NCBI GenBank assembly: GCA_032718475.1 | Contig: JAUCBJ010001489.1 | Coordinates: 47,370 to 111,369, forward strand | DNA from: Nemertoderma westbladi | Taxonomy: Eukaryota > Xenacoelomorpha > Nemertodermatida > Nemertodermatidae | Reading direction: 5' to 3' | Length of the DNA stretch: 64,000 bases | In this document: in pieces, positions 17,040-31,500 of the stretch | How the letters are laid out: the number at the start of each line of letters is the position of its first letter | Numbering within the stretch: the stretch's first letter is position 1 | Notes under the pieces: generated by a model | What the model was told of the DNA's origin: nothing | The model's database searches: none | The model's input: the letters and a program-made list of their open reading frames with translations, nothing else | Program-made: the position numbers and the translations under genes

Positions 17040-19700
17040 CAGTTTGATTGAAATATAAAAAATAATTACAAGTAAACCATCCGTTCCGAGTTCAAACAGT
17101 TTGATTGAAATATAAAAAATAATTACAAGTAAACCATCCGTTCCGAGTTCAAACAGTTTGATTGAAATATAAAAAATAATTACAAGTAAACCATCCGTTC
17201 CGAGTTCAAACAGTTTGACAGTTTGATTGAAATATAAAAAATAATTACAAGTAAATCATCCGTTCCGAGTTCAAACAGTTTGATTGAAATATAAAAAATA
17301 ATTACAAGTAAACCATCCGTTCCGAGTTCAAACAGTTTGATTGAAATATAAAAAATAATTACAAGTAAACCATCCGTTCCGAGTTCAAACAGTTTGATTG
17401 AAATATAAAAAATAATTACAAGTAAACCATCCGTTCCGAGTTCAAACAGTTTGACAGTTTGATTGAAATATAAAAAATAATTACAAGTAAACCATCCGTT
17501 CCGAGTTCAAACAGTTTGATTGAAATATAAAAAATAATTACAAGTAAACCATCCGTTCCGAGTTCAAACAGTTTGATTGAAATATAAAAACTAATTACAA
17601 GTAAACCATCCGTTCCGAGTTCAAACAGTTTGACAGTTTGATTGAAATATAAAAAATAATTACAAGTAAACCATCCGTTCTGAGTTCAAACAGTTTGATT
17701 GAAATATAAAAAATAATTACAAGTAAATCATCCTTTCCGAGTTCAAACAGTTTGATTGAAATATAAAAATAATTACAAGTAAACCATCCGTTCCGAGTTC
17801 AAACAGTTTGATTGAAATATAAAAAATAATTACAAGTAAACCATCCGTTCCGAGTTCAAACAGTTTGACAGTTTGATTGAAATATAAAAAATAATTACAA
17901 GTAAACCATCCGTTCCGAGTTCAAACAGTTTGATTGAAATATAAAAACTAATTACAAGTAAACCATCCGTTCCGAGTTCAAACAGTTTGACAGTTTGATT
18001 GAAATATAAAAAATAATTACAAGTAAACCATCCGTTCTGAGTTCAAACAGTTTGATTGAAATATAAAAAATAATTACAAGTAAATCATCCTTTCCGAGTT
18101 CAAACAGTTTGATTGAAATATAAAAATAATTACAAGTAAACCATCCGTTCCGAGTTCAAACAGTTTGATTGAAATATAAAAAATAATTACAAGTAAACCA
18201 TCCGTTCCGAGTTCAAACAGTTTGACAGTTTGATTGAAATATAAAAAATAATTACAAGTAAACCATCCGTTCTGAGTTCAAACAGTTTGATTGAAATATA
18301 AAAAATAATTACAAGTAAACCATCCGTTCCGAGTTCAAACAGTTTGACAGTTTGATTGAAATATAAAAAATAATTACAAGTAAACCATCCGTTCTGAGTT
18401 CAAACAGTTTGATTGAAATATAAAAAATAATTACAAGTAAATCATCCTTTCCGAGTTCAAACAGTTTGATTGAAATATAAAAATAATTACAAGTAAACCA
18501 TCCGTTCTGAGTTCAAACAGTTTGACAGTTTGATTGAAATATAAAAAATAATTACAAGTAAACCATCCGTTCTGAGTTCAAACAGTTTGATTGAAATATA
18601 AAAAATAATTACAATTAAACCATCCGTTCTGAGTTCAAACAGTTTGACAGTTTGATTGAAATATAAAAAATAATTACAAGTAAACCATCCGTTCTGAGTT
18701 CAAACAGTTTGATTGAAATATAAAAAATAATTACAAGTAAATCATCCTTTCCGAGTTCAAACAGTTTGATTGAAATATAAAAATAATTACAAGTAAACCA
18801 TCCGTTCCGAGTTCAAACAGTTTGACAGTTTGATTGAAATATAAAAAATAATTACAAGTAAACCATCCGTTCTGAGTTCAAACAGTTTGATTGAAATATA
18901 AAAAATAATTACAAGTAAATCATCCTTTCCGAGTTCAAACAGTTTGATTGAAATATAAAAATAATTACAAGTAAACCATCCGTTCTGAGTTCAAACAGTT
19001 TGACAGTTTGATTGAAATATAAAAAATAATTACAAGTAAACCATCCGTTCTGAGTTCAAACAGTTTGATTGAAATATAAAAAATAATTACAAGTAAATCA
19101 TCCTTTCCGAGTTCAAACAGTTTGATTGAAATATAAAAATAATTACAAGTAAACCATCCGTTCCGAGTTCAAACAGTTTGACAGTTTGATTGAAATATAA
19201 AAAATAATTACAAGTAAACCATCCGTTCCGAGTTCAAACAGTTTGATTGAAATATAAAAAATAATTACAAGTAAATCATCCTTTCCGAGTTCAAACAGTT
19301 TGATTGAAATATAAAAATAATTACAAGTAAACCATCCGTTCCGAGTTCAAACAGTTTGATTGAAATATAAAAAATAATTACAAGTAAACCATCCGTTCCG
19401 AGTTCAAACAGTTTGACAGTTTGATTGAAATATAAAAAATAATTACAAGTAAACCATCCGTTCTGAGTTCAAACAGTTTGATTGAAATATAAAAAATAAT
19501 TACAAGTAAACCATCCGTTCCGAGTTCAAACAGTTTGACAGTTTGATTGAAATATAAAAAATAATTACAAGTAAACCATCCGTTCTGAGTTCAAACAGTT
19601 TGATTGAAATATAAAAAATAATTACAAGTAAATCATCCTTTCCGAGTTCAAACAGTTTGATTGAAATATAAAAATAATTACAAGTAAACCATCCGTTCCG
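17040..19700. repeat. Satellite subdomain with 178-bp trimer
   Basis: The array here is built largely from a trimer: a 65-bp monomer (with the CAGTTTGA duplication and often TTCTGAG), a 57-bp monomer carrying AAATCATCCTTTCC, and a 56-bp monomer. Consecutive CATCCTTTCC marks at about 18738, 18917, 19095 and 19274 are 178-179 bp apart. Confidence 0.75.
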
Positions 19701-22700
19701 AGTTCAAACAGTTTGATTAAAATATAAAAATAATTACAAGTAAACCATCCGTTCCGAGTTCAAACAGTTTGACAGTTTGATTGAAATATAAAAATAATTA
19801 CAAGTAAACCATCCGTTCCGAGTTCAAACAGTTTGACAGTTTGATTGAAATATAAAAATAATTACAAGTAAACCATCCGTTCCGAGTTCAAACAATTTGA
19901 TTGAAATATAAAAAATAATTACAAGTAAACCATCGGTTCCGAGTTCAAACAGGTTGATTGAAATATAAAAACTAATTACAAGTAAACCATCCGTTCCGAG
20001 TTCAAACAGTTTGATTGAAATATAAAAATAATTACAAGTAAACCATCCGTTCCGAGTTCAAACAGTTTGATTGAAATATAAAAAATAATTACAAGTAAAC
20101 CATCCGTTCCGAGTTCAAACAGTTTGATTGAAATATAAAAAATAATTACAAGTAAACCATCCGTTCCAAGTTCAATCAGTTTGATTGAAATATAAAAAAT
20201 AATTACAAGTAAACCATCCGTTCCGAGTTCAAACAGTTTGATTGAAATATAAAAAATAATTACAAGTAAACCATCCGTTCCGAGTTCAAACAGTTTGATT
20301 GAAATATAAAAAATAATTACAAGTAAACCATCCGTTCCGAGTTCAAACAGTTTGACAGTTTGATTGAAATATAAAAAATAATTACAAGTAAACCATCCGT
20401 TCAGAGTTCAAACAATTTGATTGAAATATAAAACTAATTACAAGTAAACCATCCGTTCCGAGTTCAAACAGTTTGATTGAAATATAAAAATAATTACAAG
20501 TAAATCATCCTTTCCGAGTTCAAACAGTTTGATTGAAATATAAAAATAATTACAAGTAAACCATCCGTTCCGAGTTCAAACAGTTTGATTGAAATATAAA
20601 AATAATTACAAGTAAACCATCCGTTCCGAGTTCAAACAATTTGATTGAAATATAAAAAATAATTACAAGTAAACCATCCGTTCCGAGTTCAAACAATTTG
20701 ATTGAAATATAAAAAATAATTACAAGTAAACCATCCGTTCCGAGTTCAAACAGTTTGATTGAAATATAAAAACTAATTACAAGTAAACCATCCGTTCCGA
20801 GTTCAAACAGTTTGATTGAAATATAAAAATAATTACAAGTAAACCATCCGTTCCGAGTTCAAACAGTTTGATTGAAATATAAAAAATAATTACAAGTAAA
20901 CCATCCGTTCCGAGTTCAAACAGTTTGATTGAAATATAAAAAATAATTACAAGTAAACCATCCGTTCCGAGTTCAAACAGTTTGATTGAAATATAAAAAA
21001 TAATTACAAGTAAACCATCCGTTCCGAGTTCAAACAGTTTGATTGAAATATAAAAAATAATTACAAGTAAACCATCCGTTCCGAGTTCAAACAGTTTGAT
21101 TGAAATATAAAAAATAATTACAAGTAAACCATCCGTTCCGAGTTCAAACAGTTTGATTGAAATATAAAAAATAATTACAAGTAAACCATCCGTTCCGAGT
21201 TCAAACAGTTTGATTGAAATATAAAAAATAATTACAAGTAAACCATCCGTTCCGAGTTCAAACAGTTTGATTGAAATATAAAAATAATTACAAGTAAACC
21301 ATCCGTTCCGAGTTCAAACAATTTGATTGAAATATAAAAAATAATTACAAGTAAACCATCCGTTCCGAGTTCAAACAATTTGATTGAAATATAAAAAATA
21401 ATTACAAGTAAACCATCCGTTCCGAGTTCAAACAGTTTGATTGAAATATAAAAACTAATTACAAGTAAACCATCCGTTCCGAGTTCAAACAGTTTGATTG
21501 AAATATAAAAATAATTACAAGTAAACCATCCGTTCCGAGTTCAAACAGTTTGATTGAAATATAAAAAATAATTACAAGTAAACCATCCGTTCCGAGTTCA
21601 AACAGTTTGATTGAAATATATAAAATAATTACAAGTAAACCATCCGTTCCGAGTTCAAACAGTTTGATTGAAATATAAAAAATAATTACAAGTAAACCAT
21701 CCGTTCCGAGTTCAAACAGTTTGATTGAAATATAAAAAATAATTACAAGTAAACCATCCGTTCCGAGTTCAAACAGTTTGATTGAAATATAAAAAATAAT
21801 TACAAGTAAACCATCCGTTCCGAGTTCAAACAGTTTGATTGAAATATAAAAAATAATTACAAGTAAACCATCCGTTCCGAGTTCAAACAGTTTGACAGTT
21901 TGATTGAAATATAAAAAATAATTACAAGTAAACCATCCGTTCTGAGTTCAAACAGTTTGATTGAAATATAAAAAATAATTACAAGTAAACCATCCGTTCC
22001 GAGTTCAAACAGTTTGATTGAAATATAAAAAATAATTACAAGTAAACCATCCGTTCCGAGTTCAAACAGTTTGATTGAAATATAAAAACTAATTACAAGT
22101 AAACCATCCGTTCCGAGTTCAAACAGTTTGATTGAAATATAAAAAATAATTACAAGTAAACCATCCTTTCCGAGTTCAAACAGTTTGATTGAAATATAAA
22201 AATAATTACAAGTAAACCATCCGTTCCGAGTTCAAACAGTTTGATTGAAATATAAAAAATAATTACAAGTAAACCATCCGTTCTGAGTTCAAACAGTTTG
22301 ACAGTTTGATTAAAATATAAAAATAATTACAAGTAAACCATCCGTTCCGAGTTCAAACAGTTTGACAGTTTGATTGAAATATAAAAATAATTACAAGTAA
22401 ACCATCCGTTCCGAGTTCAAACAGTTTGACAGTTTGATTGAAATATAAAAATAATTACAAGTAAACCATCCGTTCCGAGTTCAAACAATTTGATTGAAAT
22501 ATAAAAAATAATTACAAGTAAACCATCGGTTCCGAGTTCAAACAGGTTGATTGAAATATAAAAACTAATTACAAGTAAACCATCCGTTCCGAGTTCAAAC
22601 AGTTTGATTGAAATATAAAAATAATTACAAGTAAACCATCCGTTCCGAGTTCAAACAGTTTGATTGAAATATAAAAAATAATTACAAGTAAACCATCCGT

Positions 22701-25700
22701 TCCGAGTTCAAACAGTTTGATTGAAATATAAAAAATAATTACAAGTAAACCATCCGTTCCAAGTTCAATCAGTTTGATTGAAATATAAAAAATAATTACA
22801 AGTAAACCATCCGTTCCGAGTTCAAACAGTTTGATTGAAATATAAAAAATAATTACAAGTAAACCATCCGTTCCGAGTTCAAACAGTTTGATTGAAATAT
22901 AAAAAATAATTACAAGTAAACCATCCGTTCCGAGTTCAAACAGTTTGACAGTTTGATTGAAATATAAAAAATAATTACAAGTAAACCATCCGTTCAGAGT
23001 TCAAACAATTTGATTGAAATATAAAACTAATTACAAGTAAACCATCCGTTCCGAGTTCAAACAGTTTGATTGAAATATAAAAAATAATTACAAGTAAACC
23101 ATCCGTTCCGAGTTCAAACAGTTTGATTGAAATATAAAAATAATTACAAGTAAACCATCCGTTCCGAGTTCAAACAGTTTGAATGAAATATAAAAATAAT
23201 TACAAGTAAACCATCCGTTCCGAGTTCAAACAGTTTGATTGAAATATAAAAAATAATTACAAGTAAACCATCCGTTCCGAGTTCAAACAGTTTGATTGAA
23301 ATATAAAAAATAATTACAAGTAAACCATCCGTTCCGAGTTCAAACAGTTTGATTGAAATATAAAAAATAATTACAAGTAAACCATCCGTTCCGAGTTCAA
23401 ACAGTTTGATTGAAATATAAAAAATAATTACAAGTAAACCATCCGTTCCGAGTTCAAACAGTTTGATTGAAATATAAAACTAATTACAAGTAAACCATCC
23501 GTTCCGAGTTCAAACAGTTTGATTGAAGTATAAAAAATAATTACAAGTAAACCATCCGTTCCGAGTTCAAACAGTTTGACAGTTTGATTGAAATATAAAA
23601 AATAATTACAAGTAAACCATCCGTTCTGAGTTCAAACAGTTTGATTGAAATATAAAAAATAATTACAAGTAAATCATCCTTTCCGAGTTCAAACAGTTTG
23701 ATTGAAATATAAAAATAATTACAAGTAAACCATCCGTTCCGAGTTCAAACAGTTTGATTGAAATATAAAAAATAATTACAAGTAAACCATCCGTTCCGAG
23801 TTCAAACAGTTTGATTGAAATATAAAAAATAATTACAAGTAAACCATCCGTTCTGAGTTCAAACAGTTTGACAGTTTGATTAAAATATAAAAATAATTAC
23901 AAGTAAACCATCCGTTCCGAGTTCAAACAGTTTGACAGTTTGATTGAAATATAAAAATAATTACAAGTAAACCATCCGTTCCGAGTTCAAACAATTTGAT
24001 TGAAATATAAAAAATAATTACAAGTAAACCATCGGTTCCGAGTTCAAACAGGTTGATTGAAATATAAAAACTAATTACAAGTAAACCATCCGTTCCGAGT
24101 TCAAACAGTTTGATTGAAATATAAAAATAATTACAAGTAAACCATCCGTTCCGAGTTCAAACAGTTTGATTGAAATATAAAAAATAATTACAAGTAAACC
24201 ATCCGTTCCGAGTTCAAACAGTTTGATTGAAATATAAAAAATAATTACAAGTAAACCATCCGTTCCAAGTTCAATCAGTTTGATTGAAATATAAAAAATA
24301 ATTACAAGTAAACCATCCGTTCCGAGTTCAAACAGTTTGATTGAAATATAAAAAATAATTACAAGTAAACCATCCGTTCCGAGTTCAAACAGTTTGATTG
24401 AAATATAAAAAATAATTACAAGTAAACCATCCGTTCCGAGTTCAAACAGTTTGACAGTTTGATTGAAATATAAAAAATAATTACAAGTAAACCATCCGTT
24501 CAGAGTTCAAACAATTTGATTGAAATATAAAACTAATTACAAGTAAACCATCCGTTCCGAGTTCAAACAGTTTGATTGAAATATAAAAATAATTACAAGT
24601 AAATCATCCTTTCCGAGTTCAAACAGTTTGATTGAAATATAAAAATAATTACAAGTAAACCATCCGTTCCGAGTTCAAACAGTTTGATTGAAATATAAAA
24701 ATAATTACAAGTAAACCATCCGTTCCGAGTTCAAACAATTTGATTGAAATATAAAAAATAATTACAAGTAAACCATCCGTTCCGAGTTCAAACAATTTGA
24801 TTGAAATATAAAAAATAATTACAAGTAAACCATCCGTTCCGAGTTCAAACAGTTTGATTGAAATATAAAAACTAATTACAAGTAAACCATCCGTTCCGAG
24901 TTCAAACAGTTTGATTGAAATATAAAAATAATTACAAGTAAACCATCCGTTCCGAGTTCAAACAGTTTGATTGAAATATAAAAAATAATTACAAGTAAAC
25001 CATCCGTTCCGAGTTCAAACAGTTTGATTGAAATATAAAAAATAATTACAAGTAAACCATCCGTTCCGAGTTCAAACAGTTTGATTGAAATATAAAAAAT
25101 AATTACAAGTAAACCATCCGTTCCGAGTTCAAACAGTTTGATTGAAATATAAAAAATAATTACAAGTAAACCATCCGTTCCGAGTTCAAACAGTTTGATT
25201 GAAATATAAAAAATAATTACAAGTAAACCATCTGTTCCGAGTTCAAACAGTTTGACAGTTTGATTGAAATATAAAAAATAATTACAAGTAAACCATCCTT
25301 TCCGAGTTCAAACAGTTTGATTGAAATATAAAAACTAATTACAAGTAAACCATCCGTTCCGAGTTCAAACAGTTTGATTGAAATATAAAAATAATTACAA
25401 GTAAACCATCCGTTCCGAGTTCAAACAGTTTGATTGAAATATAAAAAATAATTACAAGTAAACCATCCGTTCAGAGTTCAAACAATTTGATTGAAATATA
25501 AAACTAATTACAAGTAAACCATCCGTTCCGAGTTCAAACAGTTTGATTGAAATATAAAAATAATTACAAGTAAATCATCCTTTCCGAGTTCAAACAGTTT
25601 GATTGAAATATAAAAATAATTACAAGTAAACCATCCGTTCCGAGTTCAAACAGTTTGATTGAAATATAAAAATAATTACAAGTAAACCATCCGTTCCGAG

Positions 25701-28700
25701 TTCAAACAGTTTGATTGAAATATAAAAAATAATTACAAGTAAACCATCCGTTCCGAGTTCAAACAGTTTGATTGAAATATAAAAAATAATTACAAGTAAA
25801 CCATCCGTTCCGAGTTCAAACAGTTTGATTGAAATATAAAAACTAATTACAAGTAAACCATCCGTTCCGAGTTCAAACAGTTTGATTGAAATATAAAAAT
25901 AATTACAAGTAAACCATCCGTTCCGAGTTCAAACAGTTTGATTGAAATATAAAAAATAATTACAAGTAAACCATCCGTTCCGAGTTCAAACAGTTTGATT
26001 GAAATATAAAAAATAATTACAAGTAAACCATCCGTCCGTTCCGAGTTCAAACAGTTTGATTGAAATATAAAAAATAATTACAAGTAAACCATCCGTTCCG
26101 AGTTCAAACAGTTTGATTGAAATATAAAAAATAATTACAAGTAAACCATCCGTTCCGAGTTCAAACAGTTTGATTGAAATATAAAAAATAATTACAAGTA
26201 AACCATCCTGTCCGAGTTCAAACAGTTTGACAGTTTGATTGAAATATAAAAAATAATTACAAGTAAACCATCCTTTCCGAGTTCAAACAGTTTGATTGAA
26301 ATATAAAAATAATTACAAGTAAACCATCCGTTCCGAGTTCAAACAGTTTGATTGAAATATAAAAAATAATTACAAGTAAACCATCCGTTCTGAGTTCAAA
26401 CAGTTTGACAGTTTGATTAAAATATAAAAATAATTACAAGTAAACCATCCGTTCCGAGTTCAAACAGTTTGACAGTTTGATTGAAATATAAAAATAATTA
26501 CAAGTAAACCATCCGTTCCGAGTTCAAACAGTTTGACAGTTTGATTGAAATATAAAAATAATTACAAGTAAACCATCCGTTCCGAGTTCAAACAATTTGA
26601 TTGAAATATAAAAAATAATTACAAGTAAACCATCGGTTCCGAGTTCAAACAGGTTGATTGAAATATAAAAACTAATTACAAGTAAACCATCCGTTCCGAG
26701 TTCAAACAGTTTGATTGAAATATAAAAATAATTACAAGTAAACCATCCGTTCCGAGTTCAAACAGTTTGATTGAAATATAAAAAATAATTACAAGTAAAC
26801 CATCCGTTCCGAGTTCAAACAGTTTGATTGAAATATAAAAAATAATTACAAGTAAACCATCCGTTCCAAGTTCAATCAGTTTGATTGAAATATAAAAAAT
26901 AATTACAAGTAAACCATCCGTTCCGAGTTCAAACAGTTTGATTGAAATATAAAAAATAATTACAAGTAAACCATCCGTTCCGAGTTCAAACAGTTTGATT
27001 GAAATATAAAAAATAATTACAAGTAAACCATCCGTTCCGAGTTCAAACAGTTTGACAGTTTGATTGAAATATAAAAAATAATTACAAGTAAACCATCCGT
27101 TCAGAGTTCAAACAATTTGATTGAAATATAAAACTAATTACAAGTAAACCATCCGTTCCGAGTTCAAACAGTTTGATTGAAATATAAAAAATAATTACAA
27201 GTAAACCATCCGTTCCGAGTTCAAACAGTTTGATTGAAATATAAAAATAATTACAAGTAAACCATCCGTTCCGAGTTCAAACAGTTTGATTGAAATATAA
27301 AAATAATTACAAGTAAACCATCCGTTCCGAGTTCAAACAGTTTGATTGAAATATAAAAAATAATTACAAGTAAACCATCCGTTCCGAGTTCAAACAGTTT
27401 GATTGAAATATAAAAAATAATTACAAGTAAACCATCCGTTCCGAGTTCAAACAGTTTGATTGAAATATAAAAAATAATTACAAGTAAACCATCCGTTCCG
27501 AGTTCAAACAGTTTGATTGAAATATAATAAATAATTACAAGTAAACCATCCGTTCCGAGTTCAAACAGTTTGATTGAAATATAAAACTAATTACAAGTAA
27601 ACCATCCGTTCCGAGTTCAAACAGTTTGATTGAAATATAAAAAATAATTACAAGTAAACCATCCGTTCCGAGTTCAAACAGTTTGACAGTTTGATTGAAA
27701 TATAAAAAATAATTACAAGTAAACCATCCGTTCTGAGTTCAAACAGTTTGATTGAAATATAAAAAATAATTACAAGTAAATCATCCTTTCCGAGTTCAAA
27801 CAGTTTGATTGAAATATAAAAATAATTACAAGTAAACCATCCGTTCCGAGTTCAAACAGTTTGATTGAAATATAAAAAATAATTACAAGTAAACCATCCG
27901 TTCCGAGTTCAAACAGTTTGATTGAAATATAAAAAATAATTACAAGTAAACCATCCGTTCTGAGTTCAAACAGTTTGACAGTTTGATTAAAATATAAAAA
28001 TAATTACAAGTAAACCATCCGTTCCGAGTTCAAACAGTTTGACAGTTTGATTGAAATATAAAAATAATTACAAGTAAACCATCCGTTCCGAGTTCAAACA
28101 GTTTGACAGTTTGATTGAAATATAAAAATAATTACAAGTAAACCATCCGTTCCGAGTTCAAACAATTTGATTGAAATATAAAAAATAATTACAAGTAAAC
28201 CATCGGTTCCGAGTTCAAACAGGTTGATTGAAATATAAAAACTAATTACAAGTAAACCATCCGTTCCGAGTTCAAACAGTTTGATTGAAATATAAAAATA
28301 ATTACAAGTAAACCATCCGTTCCGAGTTCAAACAGTTTGATTGAAATATAAAAAATAATTACAAGTAAACCATCCGTTCCGAGTTCAAACAGTTTGATTG
28401 AAATATAAAAAATAATTACAAGTAAACCATCCGTTCCAAGTTCAATCAGTTTGATTGAAATATAAAAAATAATTACAAGTAAACCATCCGTTCCGAGTTC
28501 AAACAGTTTGATTGAAATATAAAAAATAATTACAAGTAAACCATCCGTTCCGAGTTCAAACAGTTTGATTGAAATATAAAAAATAATTACAAGTAAACCA
28601 TCCGTTCCGAGTTCAAACAGTTTGACAGTTTGATTGAAATATAAAAAATAATTACAAGTAAACCATCCGTTCAGAGTTCAAACAATTTGATTGAAATATA

Positions 28701-31500
28701 AAACTAATTACAAGTAAACCATCCGTTCCGAGTTCAAACAGTTTGATTGAAATATAAAAATAATTACAAGTAAATCATCCGTTCAGAGTTCAAACAATTT
28801 GATTGAAATATAAAACTAATTACAAGTAAACCATCCGTTCCGAGTTCAAACAGTTTGATTGAAATATAAAAATAATTACAAGTAAATCATCCTTTCCGAG
28901 TTCAAACAGTTTGATTGAAATATAAAAATAATTACAAGTAAACCATCCGTTCCGAGTTCAAACAATTTGATTGAAATATAAAAAATAATTACAAGTAAAC
29001 CATCCGTTCCGAGTTCAAACAGTTTGATTGAAATATAAAAACTAATTACAAGTAAACCATCCGTTCCGAGTTCAAACAGTTTGATTGAAATATAAAAATA
29101 ATTACAAGTAAACCATCCGTTCCGAGTTCAAACAGTTTGATTGAAATATAAAAAATAATTACAAGTAAACCATCCGTTCCGAGTTCAAACAGTTTGATTG
29201 AAATATAAAAAATAATTACAAGTAAACCATCCGTTCCGAGTTCAAACAGTTTGATTGAAATATAAAAAATAATTACAAGTAAACCATCCGTTCCGAGTTC
29301 AAACAGTTTGATTGAAATATAAAAAATAATTACAAGTAAACCATCCGTTCCGAGTTCAAACAGTTTGATTGAAATATAAAAAATAATTACAAGTAAACCA
29401 TCTGTTCCGAGTTCAAACAGTTTGACAGTTTGATTGAAATATAAAAAATAATTACAAGTAAACCATCCTTTCCGAGTTCAAACAGTTTGATTGAAATATA
29501 AAAATAATTACAAGTAAACCATCCGTTCCGAGTTCAAACAGTTTGATTGAAATATAAAAAATAATTACAAGTAAACCATCCGTTCTGAGTTCAAACAGTT
29601 TGACAGTTTGATTAAAATATAAAAATAATTACAAGTAAACCATCCGTTCCGAGTTCAAACAGTTTGACAGTTTGATTGAAATATAAAAATAATTACAAGT
29701 AAACCATCCGTTCCGAGTTCAAACAGTTTGACAGTTTGATTGAAATATAAAAATAATTACAAGTAAACCATCCGTTCCGAGTTCAAACAATTTGATTGAA
29801 ATATAAAAAATAATTACAAGTAAACCATCGGTTCCGAGTTCAAACAGGTTGATTGAAATATAAAAACTAATTACAAGTAAACCATCCGTTCCGAGTTCAA
29901 ACAGTTTGATTGAAATATAAAAATAATTACAAGTAAACCATCCGTTCCGAGTTCAAACAGTTTGATTGAAATATAAAAAATAATTACAAGTAAACCATCC
30001 GTTCCGAGTTCAAACAGTTTGATTGAAATATAAAAAATAATTACAAGTAAACCATCCGTTCCAAGTTCAATCAGTTTGATTGAAATATAAAAAATAATTA
30101 CAAGTAAACCATCCGTTCCGAGTTCAAACAGTTTGATTGAAATATAAAAAATAATTACAAGTAAACCATCCGTTCCGAGTTCAAACAGTTTGACAGTTTG
30201 ATTGAAATATAAAAAATAATTACAAGTAAACCATCCGTTCAGAGTTCAAACAATTTGATTGAAATATAAAACTAATTACAAGTAAACCATCCGTTCCGAG
30301 TTCAAACATTTTGATTGAAATATAAAAATAATTACAAGTAAATCATCCTTTCCGAGTTCAAACAGTTTGATTGAAATATAAAAATAATTACAAGTAAACC
30401 ATCCGTTCCGAGTTCAAACAGTTTGATTGAAATATAAAAATAATTACAAGTAAACCATCCGTTCCGTGTTCAAACAATTTGATTGAAATATAAAAAATAA
30501 TTACAAGTAAACCATCCGTTCCGAGTTCAAACAATTTGATTGAAATATAAAAAATAATTACAAGTAAACCATCCGTTCCGAGTTCAAACAGTTTGATTGA
30601 AATATAGAAACTAATTACAAGTAAACCATCCGTTCCGAGTTCAAACAGTTTGATTGAAATATAAAAATAATTACAAGTAAACCATCCGTTCCGAGTTCAA
30701 ACAGTTTGATTGAAATATAAAAAATAATTACAAGTAAACCATCCGTTCCGAGTTCAAACAGTTTGATTGAAATATAAAAAATAATTACAAGTAAACCATC
30801 CGTTCCGAGTTCAAACAGTTTGATTGAAATATAAAAAATAATTACAAGTAAACCATCCGTTCCGAGTTCAAACAGTTTGATTGAAATATAAAAAATAATT
30901 ACAAGTAAACCATCCGTTCCGAGTTCAAACAGTTTGATTGAAATATAAAAAATAATTACAAGTAAACCATCTGTTCCGAGTTCAAACAGTTTGACAGTTT
31001 GATTGAAATATAAAAAATAATTACAAGTAAACCATCCTTTCCGAGTTCAAACAGTTTGATTGAAATATAAAAATAATTACAAGTAAACCATCCGTTCCGA
31101 GTTCAAACAGTTTGATTGAAATATAAAAAATATTTACAAGTAAACCATCCGTTCCGAGTTCAAACAGTTTGATTGAAATATAAAAAATAATTACAAGTAA
31201 ACCATCCGTTCCGAGTTCAAACAGTTTGATTGAAATATAAAAAATAATTACAAGTAAACCATCCGTTCCGAGTTCAAACAGTTTGATTGAAATATAAAAA
31301 ATAATTACAAGTAAACCATCCTTTCCGAGTTCAAACAGTTTGATTGAAATATAAAAATAATTACAAGTAAACCATCCGTTCCAAGTTCAAAAAGTTTGAT
31401 TGAAATATAAAAAATAATTACAAGTAAACCATCCGTTCCGAGTTCAAACAGTTTGATTGAAATATAAAAAATAATTACAAGTAAACCATCTGTTCCGAGT
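19700..31500. repeat. Satellite subdomain with ~1.57-kb higher-order repeat
   Basis: A linked set of rare variants (GATTAAAAT; CATCGGTTCC followed by ACAGGTTG; CCAAGTTCAATCAG; GTTCAGAG followed by ACAATTTG) recurs in fixed order. The GATTAAAAT mark lies at 22308 and 23878 (1570 bp) and at 26415, 27985 and 29610 (1570 and 1625 bp). Confidence 0.7.

Noticed and set aside
25847-26050. Minus-strand open frame of 67 codons inside the satellite
   Set aside because: 57 bp is 19 codons, so a run of 57-bp monomers stays open by arithmetic and yields a 19-residue periodic peptide. It breaks wherever a 56-bp monomer occurs; there is no start or splice context.
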